64,000 nucleotides of DNA from Sphingopyxis terrae subsp. terrae NBRC 15098 (GCF_001610975.1 NZ_CP013342.1:2055001-2119000); one strand, 5' to 3'. Counted from the first letter of the stretch, positions 25,707 through 34,786 are shown. Made by a program: numbers and translations. Notes: a model not told the origin generated them from the sequence alone.

Positions 25707-26245
25707 CGCGGCCCCCCGTCGCTGCCGATCTTGAGCACGCGCGGATCGACGCGCACCGATCCGCGGCCGATCGAATCGAGATTGACCGAAAAGCTGAGCC
25801 GCTGGCCCTGCGCGCTCAGGCAGAACATCGCGCCGAGGTTGCAGTTGTTGTCATCGTCAGTGACGGTCAGGATCGCCTTTCCGTGCACCCAGCCGATCAG
25901 GCGTTGCCGGTCCGCCACGGGCATCTGCCCGAGATAGAGCATATGACAGCCCGCCCCGCCGATTGCCGCTGCGGCGCTGATGCGCCGGACGCTCACCGAT
26001 CCGCGGCCGGGCAGGTCGGGCGCCGGACGTTCGGTCAGGCGCGGCGTGCCGATGATGCACATGGTGCGCGGCGCGCCCGACGCCTCGTTCGGCCATGTCG
26101 CATAGGTCACGATGCCGCCGAGCATGCGGTTGACCGCCAGCGCCATGCCGCCTGGACTGTCATCCACGACAGTTTGCGCCGCCGCCTGCATGGCGAGCTG
26201 CGGCGCCGTCATCGACGAGCCGATCAGAAGCAATGGTATCAGCAC
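25703..26245 (-). CDS. yfiR: YfiR family periplasmic repressor of YfiN
   Basis: A periplasmic protein that binds and represses YfiN in Pseudomonas. The 180-residue product (GTG start at 26245) has a hydrophobic signal-like start and the DUF4154 core. Cys63, Cys100, Cys135 and Cys142 are spaced like the two disulfides of YfiR (the last pair seven residues apart). The n-region of the signal lacks a positive charge, so the true start is not certain. A GC-rich hairpin lies just upstream. Confidence 0.82.
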   Translation of the reverse strand: MLIPLLLIGSSMTAPQLAMQAAAQTVVDDSPGGMALAVNRMLGGIVTYATWPNEASGAPRTMCIIGTPRLTERPAPDLPGRGSVSVRRISAAAAIGGAGCHMLYLGQMPVADRQRLIGWVHGKAILTVTDDDNNCNLGAMFCLSAQGQRLSFSVNLDSIGRGSVRVDPRVLKIGSDGGPR

Positions 26246-26261
26246 GCTGTAGCGGTCCCCA

Positions 26262-26293
26262 CCTCGGATGGGGGTGATCCTGCCCCCGCGAGG
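26262..26293 (-). promoter_or_regulatory. Nested hairpin in the yfiR leader
   Basis: On the yfiR transcript CCTCG-c-GGGGG...CCCCC-atc-CGAGG forms a stem of ten pairs with one internal loop, ending 17 nt before the GTG start. It could limit ribosome access or end upstream transcripts. It does not match the cyclic-di-GMP riboswitch classes I know. Confidence 0.4.
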
Positions 26294-26385
26294 CGGCGTC
26301 CGCTAGAGAAAAGCGCCGCTAAGTCAAGGAAAAGTGACGCCATGCGGCCATATTGCAACAGTCGGCCGGACGATGACCGACGGCT

Positions 26386-26919
26386 TCAGGCCTCGCGCAG
26401 CCGCTCCGAAAAGCCCTTGCGCAGCTTAGCGAGCTTCGGCGGGATTACCGCCATGCAATAGGGGTTGCGCTGGCCTTCGCCGTCCCAATAATCCTGATGA
26501 TAATCCTCGGCCGGATACCAGGTCGAAGCCGGTTCGATGCGGGTCACGATCGGCGCGGGCCAGTCGGGCTGCGCGCGCGCGATTGCGGCCTCGGCGGCGG
26601 CGGCCTGCGTTTCGTCGAGCGGGAAGATGGCGCTGCGATACTGGGTGCCGATGTCGTTGCCCTGGCGATTGAGTTGCGTCGGATCGTGCGTCGCGAAGAA
26701 CACGTCGAGCAGATCGGCATAGGAAATGGCCGCCGGATCATATCCGATGCGGATCGCCTCGGCATGGCCGGTATCACCGCTGCACACCTGCTTGTAGGTC
26801 GGATTGGCGACCGACCCGCCGATATAGCCGCTTTCGACGCTTTCGACCCCCGCCAGCGATTTGAATACCGCTTCGGTGCACCAGAAGCAGCCTCCGGCAA
26901 AAATGGCGGTCTCTGTCAT
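26386..26919 (-). CDS. msrA: Peptide methionine sulfoxide reductase A
   Basis: Repairs S-methionine sulfoxide with thioredoxin. The 177-residue protein has GGCFWCTE with catalytic Cys11 and the conserved [24 protein letters not shown] and [12 protein letters not shown] segments. Cys46 (QVCSG) and Cys155 (NPYCMAV) are resolving-cysteine candidates. Cytoplasmic, no signal peptide. A three-copy 16-bp repeat lies upstream. Confidence 0.94.
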   Translation of the reverse strand: MTETAIFAGGCFWCTEAVFKSLAGVESVESGYIGGSVANPTYKQVCSGDTGHAEAIRIGYDPAAISYADLLDVFFATHDPTQLNRQGNDIGTQYRSAIFPLDETQAAAAEAAIARAQPDWPAPIVTRIEPASTWYPAEDYHQDYWDGEGQRNPYCMAVIPPKLAKLRKGFSERLREA

Positions 26920-26929
26920 CGCGTCGATC

Positions 26930-26977
26930 CTTTGATGGGGTGCCCCTTTGATGGAGTGGGCCTTGGATAGGGTGGGA
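26930..26977. repeat. Degenerate 16-bp tandem repeat upstream of msrA
   Basis: CTTTGATGGGGTG, CTTTGATGGAGTG and CTTGGATAGGGTG follow each other at 16-bp steps between msrA and the M48 protease gene, all in the promoter region of msrA. May be regulator sites or slippage products. Confidence 0.6.
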
Positions 26978-27003
26978 GACGTCCAGATAGGATCGGGCGC
27001 TCC

Positions 27004-27975
27004 TTATTCCAAGGGCGGCGGTGCGCCGATGAGTGGCGGCGCGAGCGGCTGCCCCGCCGCGCGCAGCGCGTCGATCGCCCGAACCTCCTTTTCGATCGAG
27101 GCGGCGCGGTCCTCCCAACGAGGGTGGGTTCCCGCCTGAAGCAGCGGACGGCCGGCACGTTGGCCGAAAGCGGTCCAGAAGCGGACTGCGGCGCGCGGAT
27201 CATAGCCGGCATTCGCCATCAGCCAGGGCGAGAGGCGATCGGCTTCGATCTCGGTCTGCTTGAACAGCCGCGCATTGCGGCCGAACTGCTGCAACAGTCC
27301 GCGATCGACCCCCGCGGCGTCGAGCCGGGCGCGGTGCCTAAGAATATTATGCGCGAGTTCGTGCGCGACGGCGGCCGCCAGCTCGGCGTCGTCCTTTGCG
27401 AATTGCGCCAGCCCTGCGGAAATGACGACGAGCCGGCCGTCGGCGGCCCCGTCGGGGCGGTCGCGGGCGTCGACGCGGAAATCGGTCGCGCAGCCGACCA
27501 CCGGTACGATCCGTACCGGAGCCTTGCCGGTGTCGAGCATGGCGGGCCGGTCGCTCGGCAGGCCTGCAAAAAGCCTTTCGAGGGCGGCGATGCGGGCATA
27601 GGCGTCGCTGCCCTCGCCTTGCGGCGGCAGGGAACCGGCCAGGCCTTGCACCAGGCTCCCCGCATGCAGCCCGGCGGCGGCAGCGGGCGAGCCCGCGGCG
27701 ACCGCGGCGAGGAAGGGCGTGTCGGTGTCCGCGGCGTCATAGGCGGCCTCGGCATCCGGGCGCTGCGCGTCGGAATAAAGCCGCGGATCGCCCCATAGCC
27801 AGCCGAACTGCGGCTGGACCCTCGCGCACCATGGGGCATTGCCCGTCGTCAGGCGGTAGCCGATGGTCGCGACGCGCGCCTCGAGCGCCGCGAGCGCCGG
27901 ATAGGGAGAGGGCTCGGCCATCGCGGCGGCGGGGGCGGCGATGGCAAGCAGAAGGGCGGCGGACAGGCGCAGCAT
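27004..27975 (-). CDS. M48-family metalloprotease with PDZ-like insert, secreted
   Basis: A 323-residue zinc protease, probably periplasmic. It begins with a signal peptide ending near AAAMA. Residues about 85-115 look like a PDZ fragment (AAGSPAAAAGLHAGSLVQGL). The zinc motif HELAH (205-209) and the downstream acidic ligand in TEIEADRL (Glu244) are present. Family members clear misfolded envelope proteins (BepA/YfgC-like). No TPR repeats are seen. Confidence 0.85.
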   Translation of the reverse strand: MLRLSAALLLAIAAPAAAMAEPSPYPALAALEARVATIGYRLTTGNAPWCARVQPQFGWLWGDPRLYSDAQRPDAEAAYDAADTDTPFLAAVAAGSPAAAAGLHAGSLVQGLAGSLPPQGEGSDAYARIAALERLFAGLPSDRPAMLDTGKAPVRIVPVVGCATDFRVDARDRPDGAADGRLVVISAGLAQFAKDDAELAAAVAHELAHNILRHRARLDAAGVDRGLLQQFGRNARLFKQTEIEADRLSPWLMANAGYDPRAAVRFWTAFGQRAGRPLLQAGTHPRWEDRAASIEKEVRAIDALRAAGQPLAPPLIGAPPPLE

Positions 27976-28074
27976 GGGGGCCGACTTATCAGCGCCTTTC
28001 TGTCGGAGCCATGAATTTCGAGCGGCGCCGCCGCCTCTTGCCTATCGCCCGGCAAGCGCCGATAGGGCGGGGCG

Positions 28075-29118
28075 ATGTTGAACGCTTCGTCATCGGCCCG
28101 GCCGCTCCATCCCCGCCCCGCCGCGCTCGCGCGCTGGCTGTGGGCCGTCGCCATCCTCGTCATCATGGTTGTCGCCGTCGGCGGCATCACCCGGCTGACC
28201 GAATCGGGGCTGTCGATCACCGAATGGAAGCCCGTATCGGGGGTGCTGCCGCCGCTGACCGAGGCCGGATGGCAGGCCGAGTTCGAAAAATACAAGCAGA
28301 TCCCCGAATATAAGGAGATCAACCTCGGCATGTCGCTCGCGGCCTTCAAGGGGATTTTCTTCTGGGAGTGGCTGCACCGGATCCTTGGCCGTCTGGTCGG
28401 CATGGCTTTGCTGGTGCCGCTTGCCTGGTACGCGTGGCGCCGCGCGATTCCGGCCGGCTATGGCTGGCGGCTGTTCGCGCTCGCCGCGCTTGTCGGCCTG
28501 CAGGGCGCGATCGGTTGGTGGATGGTCGCGTCGGGACTCGAATATCGCACCGATGTCAGCCATTTCCGGCTCGCGACGCACCTCCTGACCGCGTTGTTCC
28601 TGCTTGCGGGGCTCGTTTGGACGGCGCGCGACCTTGCGCTGCTGGCGCGCGATCCCGGTGCGCGCCCGGCGCGCCTGACGGGCGCGGCGATTGCAGTCAT
28701 TGCGATTCTGATCATCCAGCTCCTGCTCGGCGCGTGGGTTGCCGGGCTCAATGCGGGCTATGTCGCGAGCACCTGGCCGCTGATGAATGATCATTTTGTT
28801 CCCGAAGGTATCGACTGGTCGGGTGGGACCTGGCTCGCCGTCACCAACGATCCCTTCCTCATCCATTTCCTCCATCGCTGGTGGTCGTGGGTCGCGGCGG
28901 GCGCGTTGCTGTTGCTGGCGCGCTCGCTCGCCCGGCAAGGGTCTCGGCGCGAGGCCGGTCTGCTGCTGCTGGTCGTCGCGGCGCAGATGACGCTCGGCAT
29001 TCTGACGGTCGTGACCGGCGTATCGATGTGGATTGCGGTGTTGCACCAGGTGACGGGCGCCATTCTCGTCGCGACGACTGCCGCCGCGCTCCACCGGCTC
29101 GGTCGCGCAGCGGCATGA
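28075..29118 (+). CDS. ctaA: Heme A synthase (COX15/CtaA)
   Basis: Hydroxylates heme O to heme A for cytochrome c oxidase, in the inner membrane. The 347-residue protein has about eight hydrophobic segments and the heme-ligand regions FWEWLHRILGR, SHFRLATHLL, HFLHRWWSW and VLHQVTGAILV. GGITRLTESGLSITEWKPV near the start is the COX15 signature. It overlaps the next gene by ATGA. Confidence 0.93.
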   Translation: MLNASSSARPLHPRPAALARWLWAVAILVIMVVAVGGITRLTESGLSITEWKPVSGVLPPLTEAGWQAEFEKYKQIPEYKEINLGMSLAAFKGIFFWEWLHRILGRLVGMALLVPLAWYAWRRAIPAGYGWRLFALAALVGLQGAIGWWMVASGLEYRTDVSHFRLATHLLTALFLLAGLVWTARDLALLARDPGARPARLTGAAIAVIAILIIQLLLGAWVAGLNAGYVASTWPLMNDHFVPEGIDWSGGTWLAVTNDPFLIHFLHRWWSWVAAGALLLLARSLARQGSRREAGLLLLVVAAQMTLGILTVVTGVSMWIAVLHQVTGAILVATTAAALHRLGRAAA

Positions 29119-29894
29119 TCGTCCTCGGCGCGCTGTTGCTGCTTGCGGCGCAGGCGCCGGAGCCTCCGGTCCCTTCGGAAACGCAGCAGGTTGCCGCACT
29201 CGCGTTCGCACCGCCGCTCGATCGTCCGCTCACCTACCGCGTCGCAACGCGGCGGTCGAGCCGCGACGGCGGCTTCACCAGCTTTGCGCTCATTTATGAT
29301 TTGCGGTGGCGGCGCGTCGGGCGCGGTTATCAGTTGTTGGCGCGGTTCGACCGCGTCGAGTCGGACGCGCATCCCGAAGTCGTGCGCACGCTGCGGCTGA
29401 TGATCGACCCGCTGATTGGCGAGACGCTGACCTATTTCGTCCCCGCCGACGGCAGCTCGGTCGATATGGTCGACCCCGAAGGACTGTGGCGCCGCGTCGT
29501 CGACCGGGCGCAGGCGCTTGCGGATGCGTCCGGCCGCCCCGAGGCGAAGCGGGCCGCGCAGATCATCGCCACCTTGCCGCCAGCCGAGCGCGACAAGCTG
29601 GCGAGTGCCGACATCCGTGCCCTCGTCGTGCCCGCAAACGGCGCGATCCCGAACGGCGCCGACGGCCCGATCATGACCGTGACGGTTGCCGGTCGGCGCA
29701 CCATATCGGCGAGCGAGCCGCCCGCTGCCGGCCCGGCGCAGCCGATTAAGGTCGATACGCGCTGGACGATCGATCTGGGGACCGGGCTGCTCGCCGAGGA
29801 GCGCCGCCAGAGCTTCCTGACGACCGGAAACGCCGCCGATCGCAAGCTGGTCGAGGAGCGGATCAGGGCACTCGAGCCGGGTGATCCCAGCTGA
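29115..29894 (+). CDS. Exported hypothetical protein after ctaA
   Basis: A 259-residue protein with a short hydrophobic start (MIVLGALLLLAAQAP) that may be a signal peptide or anchor. The rest is likely beta-rich: FTSFALIYDLRWRRVGRGYQLLARFDRV and late KVDTRWTIDLGTGLLAEERRQ (segments quoted in part). I do not recognise the family. The tight ATGA coupling to ctaA might mean a role in oxidase or heme biogenesis, but nothing in the sequence shows it. Confidence 0.7.
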   Translation: MIVLGALLLLAAQAPEPPVPSETQQVAALAFAPPLDRPLTYRVATRRSSRDGGFTSFALIYDLRWRRVGRGYQLLARFDRVESDAHPEVVRTLRLMIDPLIGETLTYFVPADGSSVDMVDPEGLWRRVVDRAQALADASGRPEAKRAAQIIATLPPAERDKLASADIRALVVPANGAIPNGADGPIMTVTVAGRRTISASEPPAAGPAQPIKVDTRWTIDLGTGLLAEERRQSFLTTGNAADRKLVEERIRALEPGDPS

Positions 29895-29915
29895 TGGTAT
29901 CATAATACCCGTCAG
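29891..29915 (+). terminator. Hairpin over the stop codon before rplM
   Basis: CTGATGGTAT-cata-ATACCCGTCAG pairs over ten bases with one bulge and covers the stop codon of the preceding gene. No U-run follows. The gap 29895-30071 also holds TTGACT (29932-29937), a possible -35 box for rplM, without a clear -10 box. Confidence 0.4.
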
Positions 29916-30071
29916 CAAAGCCGCTCTCAGCTTGACTTTCGGTCTGTCTAGCGCCATTGGCCCGCGTCGAAGCGCCGCTGAGTCCCCCTGGGGTCGGGCG
30001 GCGCGGTTTGTTTTCGGGTTGGCGGGCCTTCCGGCCGGTCACTCCCGTCCATCTCTGTCAAGGAGCGTGCC

Positions 30072-30551
30072 ATGAAGGCGCTGACCAAGACGACCCAGTC
30101 GGCGAACGCCGGTACGGTCGAGAAGAAATGGGTGCTGATCGACGCCGACGGCCTGGTTGTTGGCCGCGTCGCTTCGATCATCGCCAATATCCTGCGCGGC
30201 AAGCACAAGCCGAGCTTTACCCCCCACGTCGATTGCGGTGACAATGTCATCGTCATTAACGCCGAAAAGGTGAAGTTCACCGGCAAGAAGCTGTCCGACA
30301 AGGTCTATTACAAGCACACCGGCTATGCCGGCGGCATCAAGGAAGTCACCGCCCAGAAGGTTCTGGAAGGCCGCTTCCCCGAGCGCGTGCTCGAAAAGGC
30401 GATCGAACGCATGATCCCGCGCGGCCCGCTCGGCCGCCAGCAGATGCGCAACCTGCGCATTTTCGCCGGCAGCGAACATCCGCACGAAGGGCAGAGCCCC
30501 GAAGTGATCGACGTCGCGTCGATGAACCGCAAGAACAAGGTGGGTGCATAA
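30072..30551 (+). CDS. rplM: 50S ribosomal protein L13
   Basis: A 159-residue ribosomal protein. It has [16 protein letters not shown] at the start, [18 protein letters not shown] in the middle and [20 protein letters not shown] near the end, standard for L13. AAGGAG lies before the ATG at good spacing. It overlaps rpsI by one base (TAATG), the usual rplM-rpsI pair. Confidence 0.97.
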   Translation: MKALTKTTQSANAGTVEKKWVLIDADGLVVGRVASIIANILRGKHKPSFTPHVDCGDNVIVINAEKVKFTGKKLSDKVYYKHTGYAGGIKEVTAQKVLEGRFPERVLEKAIERMIPRGPLGRQQMRNLRIFAGSEHPHEGQSPEVIDVASMNRKNKVGA

Positions 30552-31048
30552 TGGCTGACGAACAGACCATGACCGATCTCAAGGATCTCGCCGGCGCCGT
30601 CGAAGGCACCGTCGCTCCGGCCGCTCCGACGGCTCCGCTCCGCGAAAAGCAGGTCGACAAGCAGGGCCGCGCTTATGCGACCGGCCGCCGCAAGGACGCC
30701 GTCGCCCGCGTGTGGGTCAAGCCCGGCACGGGCAAGATCACCGTCAACGGCCGCGACCAGGAAGTCTATTTCGCGCGCCCGACGCTGCGCCTCGTCATCA
30801 ACCAGCCCTTCGGTCTGACCGAACGCGCCGGCCAGTATGACGTCGTCGCGACCGTCAAGGGCGGCGGCCTCTCGGGTCAGGCAGGCGCCGTTCTGCACGG
30901 CATCGCGCAGGCGCTGACCCGCTTCGAACCGGCGCTTCGCGGCACGGTCAAGGCGGCCGGCTTCCTGACTCGCGACAGCCGCGCGGTCGAGCGTAAGAAG
31001 TACGGCAAGGCGAAGGCCCGCCGCAGCTTCCAGTTCTCGAAGCGCTAA
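30551..31048 (+). CDS. rpsI: 30S ribosomal protein S9
   Basis: A 165-residue protein with a 38-residue acidic, Ala/Pro-rich N-terminal extension typical of alphaproteobacteria, then the S9 core ([20 protein letters not shown]) and the basic C-terminal tail ending in KR that reaches the ribosomal P site ([17 protein letters not shown]). Confidence 0.97.
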   Translation: MADEQTMTDLKDLAGAVEGTVAPAAPTAPLREKQVDKQGRAYATGRRKDAVARVWVKPGTGKITVNGRDQEVYFARPTLRLVINQPFGLTERAGQYDVVATVKGGGLSGQAGAVLHGIAQALTRFEPALRGTVKAAGFLTRDSRAVERKKYGKAKARRSFQFSKR

Positions 31049-31077
31049 GTTTCTTCCGCCGACGGGTGGAGAAAAGG

Positions 31078-31107
31078 AGGGCGGTCCGGCGACGGGCCGC
31101 CCTTTTT
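31078..31107 (+). terminator. Intrinsic terminator after rpsI
   Basis: Stem AGGGCGGTCC / GGGCCGCCCT (one G-U pair, six-base loop) followed by TTTT. It ends the rplM-rpsI transcript. Confidence 0.92.
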
Positions 31108-31189
31108 GCGTGGTGCTTTCTAGGCGCCGACTGCAACATCGGGCGATGGCGGCGCGTTGGTTTGGCAACAACATCGAAGGAGAAAGCCC

Positions 31190-31750
31190 ATGCCGAACGC
31201 CGCAGCGCTCAGCGGCCGCCAGATATTGATCATGGCGACCGATGGTTTCGAACAATCCGAACTCGAAGTGCCGTTGAAGCAGCTTGAGGAGGCAGGCGCC
31301 GACCTAAGCATCGCCTCGCTGGGGACGGACGATATTCGTGGCTGGGACGGCGACGACTGGGGCGACAAGGTCGCGGTCGATTGTCTGATCAAGGACGTCG
31401 AGGTGGAGGATTATGACGCGCTGGTGCTCCCCGGCGGGCAGATCAATCCCGATCTGCTGCGCGTAGAGGACGCGGCGATCGACCTCATCCGCGCCTTCGC
31501 CAAGGCGGGTAAGCCGATTGCCGCCATCTGCCATGCGCCATGGCTTCTGATCGAGGCCGGACTGGCCGAAGGTCGTCGGATGACCGGTTACAAATCGATC
31601 CGCACCGACATCGGCAATGCCGGTGCAAGGCTGCTCGACGAAGCCGTGGTTGTCGATCGCGGGATCATCACCAGCCGCTGCCCCGACGACCTCGACGCCT
31701 TTTGCGCTGCGATCGTCGAAGCAGTCGCCGACAGCCGCGTCGCCACCTAA
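31190..31750 (+). CDS. DJ-1/PfpI family protein (YhbO-like)
   Basis: A 186-residue class I glutamine amidotransferase-fold protein. ICHAPWLL holds the nucleophile Cys114, with Glu21 in TDGFEQSE close by and LVLPGGQINPD near 79-88. Members act as glyoxalase-III-like or deglycase stress proteins; the activity is debated. AAGGAG lies seven bases before ATG 31190, so an upstream in-frame start is rejected. Its stop overlaps the convergent phosphotransferase gene. Confidence 0.88.
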   Translation: MPNAAALSGRQILIMATDGFEQSELEVPLKQLEEAGADLSIASLGTDDIRGWDGDDWGDKVAVDCLIKDVEVEDYDALVLPGGQINPDLLRVEDAAIDLIRAFAKAGKPIAAICHAPWLLIEAGLAEGRRMTGYKSIRTDIGNAGARLLDEAVVVDRGIITSRCPDDLDAFCAAIVEAVADSRVAT

Positions 31751-32790
31751 AGGAGATCGAGGCTGCCCAGCGCAATCGCCTGCCGCGCGGGGCGCTCGGC
31801 CATCACCGCGAACATTTCGTCGCCGCGTTCGGTGCGTTCGACGTTCATCGACGCGAACACCGCCATGAAATATCCGCTGAGCGCGCCGACGCGGTAATCG
31901 TCCCACAATTCCGCCTCGTCGGGTTCCACGCCGCGCGCGCGCAGCGCAGAGATCCAGGCGTCGAAGGCGGCGCGATCGGCGGCCGCGCGTTCGGCGGGAT
32001 CGGCGATGCTCGTCCCCACCAGATAGGCGATGTCGGTCGCGCCGCTGCCACGGCCCAATGTCTGCCAGTCGACCAGCCAGCAACGCGCTCCGTCGGGGGC
32101 GAAGAGGATATTGTCGATGCGCAGGTCGCCGTGAACGATCGTGCGCGCGGCCGGCGTGCGGGTCAGATAGGCGTCGAGACGATCGACGATCCCGGCGCCG
32201 AGATCGAGCGCGTCGCGGTCGAGCCGACCCGCGTAGCGCTCGCGAAACCCCTCATAGAGTCCGGGAAACAGCGCGCGGACGATTTGGCTCGTGTCGCGGT
32301 TCAGCCATGGCAGCGCATCCGCGCGGACGTCGTTCCATAACAGCGCATGCAGCCCCGCCGCGGCGTCGATGCACGGCGCGAGCCCGGCAAGACCGAGGCC
32401 GGCGAGCTGGTCGCCCTGCCGCGCCGGCGCGAGGTCGGAGAGGAGCAGGATGAAGTCGACGTCATTGTCCGCAATATCGGCATGGTAGCAGTGCGGCGCC
32501 GCGACGCCGCTGCCCGCTGCCAGTTCACGATACCAGCTCACTTCCTTGACATAGGTGGCGGTGAGCGCCGCGATATTGCGGCTTGCCTCGTCATGGCTCG
32601 GGCATTTGGCGACGATCGTTGGTGGCAGCCCGGTGCCGTCCGACCAATCGAGCGTCAGACGAAAGCTGTCGCACATCTGCCCGGTGCCGATGGCGGCAGC
32701 GCTAAAGCCTATGAGCGCGCCCTGGGGCTGACCCAGCTTGTCGGCGATCCAGTCGGCCGTCATTGCCTCCGGCGCGGTCGGAAATCTCAT
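31747..32790 (-). CDS. Phosphotransferase family protein (aminoglycoside/choline-kinase fold)
   Basis: A 347-residue protein kinase-like enzyme. It has Lys62 (VAKCP) as the likely ATP lysine, HGDLRIDN (220-227) as the Brenner-type catalytic loop and DWQ (241-243) as the metal site. HDEASRNIAALTATYVKEVSWY resembles the ecdysteroid-kinase-like/acyl-CoA-dehydrogenase-linked branch rather than antibiotic kinases. Substrate is unknown. It overlaps the next upstream gene by four bases, implying a functional pair. Confidence 0.82.
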   Translation of the reverse strand: MRFPTAPEAMTADWIADKLGQPQGALIGFSAAAIGTGQMCDSFRLTLDWSDGTGLPPTIVAKCPSHDEASRNIAALTATYVKEVSWYRELAAGSGVAAPHCYHADIADNDVDFILLLSDLAPARQGDQLAGLGLAGLAPCIDAAAGLHALLWNDVRADALPWLNRDTSQIVRALFPGLYEGFRERYAGRLDRDALDLGAGIVDRLDAYLTRTPAARTIVHGDLRIDNILFAPDGARCWLVDWQTLGRGSGATDIAYLVGTSIADPAERAAADRAAFDAWISALRARGVEPDEAELWDDYRVGALSGYFMAVFASMNVERTERGDEMFAVMAERPARQAIALGSLDLL

Positions 32791-33887
32791 GCAGCGGGAT
32801 CCATCAGGCCAGTCAATCCGGTCGGGCTGTGCGGTCCGACGAACAATTGTTCGAGCACCCCGACGCCGCGGTGCGTCCGCCCGCCGTCGACCAAGTCTGC
32901 GGTCACGAAAGCCTGGATGTGCATTGCCAGCGGATTGCCCCAGCCGCGCTCGGCCTCGTTCAGCCGGTCATGTGCGACGGCAAGCTCGGCGCCATGGTCG
33001 AGCCCGTGACCCCAGACGGGATGCGTGTAGCCGAGCCCGCTCATCGCGAACACCGGACCCGCCGGGGTCAAGGTCAGGGCGCGGCCGCCGCCGAGATCGG
33101 CGGTCATTCGCGCGACCCGGCGCGTCCCGCTCTGCCAGTCGATGGCAAAGCCGGGCGCATCGAAATGGCGTTCGGTTCCGTCGTCGCCGCTGATCACGCC
33201 GCGCCGGTTCCATGGCGCGCCGACACCATCATCGTTGCTGTGGAAGAAGAGCGATAGAGCGTCGAAATTGCACGGCGTCCACAGCCAGAAGAACTGGTTG
33301 AAATTGCCCTCCGGCGGCGGTTGCGGTTCGGCGGCGCCGACCGGACGCACCCCCCAGCTCCGGTCGCGCGTACCCGTCCAACCCGCGCCGAGATCGGTGC
33401 GCGCGCCCTCGACCGAAAGCCATCCCGACCAGCGGCCGTTCTGCGTCATCCGCGTATAGTCCATGAACAGCCGCGTACCGTTGCGGCGGATGAAGCGCGG
33501 TTCCTCGATCGGAAAATGCCGTCCGGTGAACGTCAGTTCGGCGGCCAGCGGTCCATCGTCGGCGGCGATCCGCAGCGTCACTTTTTGCAGCGGTTCGTCA
33601 ATCGCTATGGCGATGGGGCCGACCGACAGGTCGAGCCGTTCGCCGCCCGAACGACGGCTGGCGCGCAGATTATGCTGCACCCCGTCGGCGATCACGCAAA
33701 AGCTGGCATCGACGATGCCGAGCTGGGGATAAAACCCCATCGCGGCGGCGAAAAAGACGCTGCCGTCGGCGCTGTAGCCGTTGAAGAAATAGCGGTCGTA
33801 GAAGTTGCGGTCCGTCCCGGCGAACGCAATCGGCTCGCTGGTCTGGTGCAGCGGATAATCGTCGCCTTTTGTCAGCATGATCCTCAT
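32787..33887 (-). CDS. Unknown lipocalin-like protein coupled to the phosphotransferase
   Basis: A 366-residue protein rich in Trp, Tyr, Phe and Gly, probably all-beta with two related halves (SADGSVFFAAAMGFYPQLG, GNFNQFFWLWTPCNFDA, NDDGVGAPWNRRG). This resembles the AttH/CrtC superfamily of hydratase-like lipocalins and proteins listed only as domains of unknown function in Sphingomonadales. There is no signal peptide. It may handle a hydrophobic substrate phosphorylated by its partner. Start could be ATG 33887 or ATG 33878; neither has a well-spaced ribosome site. Confidence 0.65.
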   Translation of the reverse strand: MRIMLTKGDDYPLHQTSEPIAFAGTDRNFYDRYFFNGYSADGSVFFAAAMGFYPQLGIVDASFCVIADGVQHNLRASRRSGGERLDLSVGPIAIAIDEPLQKVTLRIAADDGPLAAELTFTGRHFPIEEPRFIRRNGTRLFMDYTRMTQNGRWSGWLSVEGARTDLGAGWTGTRDRSWGVRPVGAAEPQPPPEGNFNQFFWLWTPCNFDALSLFFHSNDDGVGAPWNRRGVISGDDGTERHFDAPGFAIDWQSGTRRVARMTADLGGGRALTLTPAGPVFAMSGLGYTHPVWGHGLDHGAELAVAHDRLNEAERGWGNPLAMHIQAFVTADLVDGGRTHRGVGVLEQLFVGPHSPTGLTGLMDPAA

Positions 33888-33940
33888 CCCGTTTTTTTGT
33901 GCAACCTAACGGGACGCGGCACTGCGTCAATCCCGATGCG

Positions 33941-34786
33941 TCAATGGACGGGCGGATCGGTCGGCGGCACCGCGCCGACGGGTGCAATGGGCTCGCCGGG
34001 TTCGCGTGGCGGCCGTGCGTCGGGCGGTATGGCGTCGATCAGCATGTCGGGAGTCGGCACCCGCGCCAGATTGCGGACGCGGACCGAAATTTCGCCGCCG
34101 CTGATACGCAATTCGTTGAAGCTCGGCGGCGTCGACCGGATCCGGCGCGACAGGGTGCCGGCGCCGATCATGCGGATGGGGCCTGCGGGGGTGTCGGCGA
34201 TCAGATCGAAGGCGTCATGGACATGGCCGGTCAGTACGGCGGCGACGCCGCGATCGGCAAGGGCGGCAAGAGCCGCCCCGCCGCCGCGGGTCAGCGCGCG
34301 CCCCTTGGTCCCCGCTTCGGTGAGCGGGTGGTGTGCCGTTACCAGTATCTGCGTTCCGCGCGGCAGCGCATCGATCGCGGCGAGTGTGCGGGCAAGCGCC
34401 TTGCGCGTCACCCAGCCTTTCGACCAATCGAGCCGCCATTGCGCCCGCGCCGTGGTTTTCAGCGGAACGACGGCCAGATTGCGAAAGTCGAGCTCGCGTT
34501 CGACCAGCGCCTCGATCCGCCGAATCCGGCGATAGGGGTGCAGGAATCGCGCGACGGGGTTGAAATAAGGCAGGTCGTGGTTGCCGACTTCGACCGTCAC
34601 GGGGAGGTCGAGTGACATGATCCAGTCGCAGGCGGCGGCGAACTCGCGACTCCGCGCCCGCATCGTCAGATCACCGGTTATCAACACCGCGTCGGGTTGT
34701 TCGCGGCGGACGCATTCGCGGAACCAGGCGAGCGCGTCGCGATCTTCAAGACCGAAGTGCAGGTCGCTGATATGGAAGAGGCGCAT
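33941..34786 (-). CDS. Calcineurin-like metallophosphoesterase
   Basis: A 281-residue dinuclear metal phosphoesterase. Motifs run in order: ISDLHFG (Asp8, His10), ITGDLT, VGNHD near 67-71, TAHHPL near 150 and TGHVHD near 190. Class III phosphodiesterases with this spacing act on cyclic nucleotides, phospholipids or nucleic acids. A Pro-rich tail ends the protein. It starts on the last base of the upstream diacylglycerol-kinase-like gene (TGATG), so lipid phosphate metabolism is a reasonable guess. Confidence 0.87.
   Translation of the reverse strand: MRLFHISDLHFGLEDRDALAWFRECVRREQPDAVLITGDLTMRARSREFAAACDWIMSLDLPVTVEVGNHDLPYFNPVARFLHPYRRIRRIEALVERELDFRNLAVVPLKTTARAQWRLDWSKGWVTRKALARTLAAIDALPRGTQILVTAHHPLTEAGTKGRALTRGGGAALAALADRGVAAVLTGHVHDAFDLIADTPAGPIRMIGAGTLSRRIRSTPPSFNELRISGGEISVRVRNLARVPTPDMLIDAIPPDARPPREPGEPIAPVGAVPPTDPPVH

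Noticed and set aside
26246..26340. Cyclic-di-GMP riboswitch before yfiR
   Set aside because: The hairpin lacks the conserved GEMM core bases and tetraloop-receptor; listed as a plain hairpin.
29895..30071. Ribosomal-protein leader RNA before rplM
   Set aside because: No match to a known L13 leader fold could be drawn by eye; only a stop-codon hairpin and a possible -35 box are seen.
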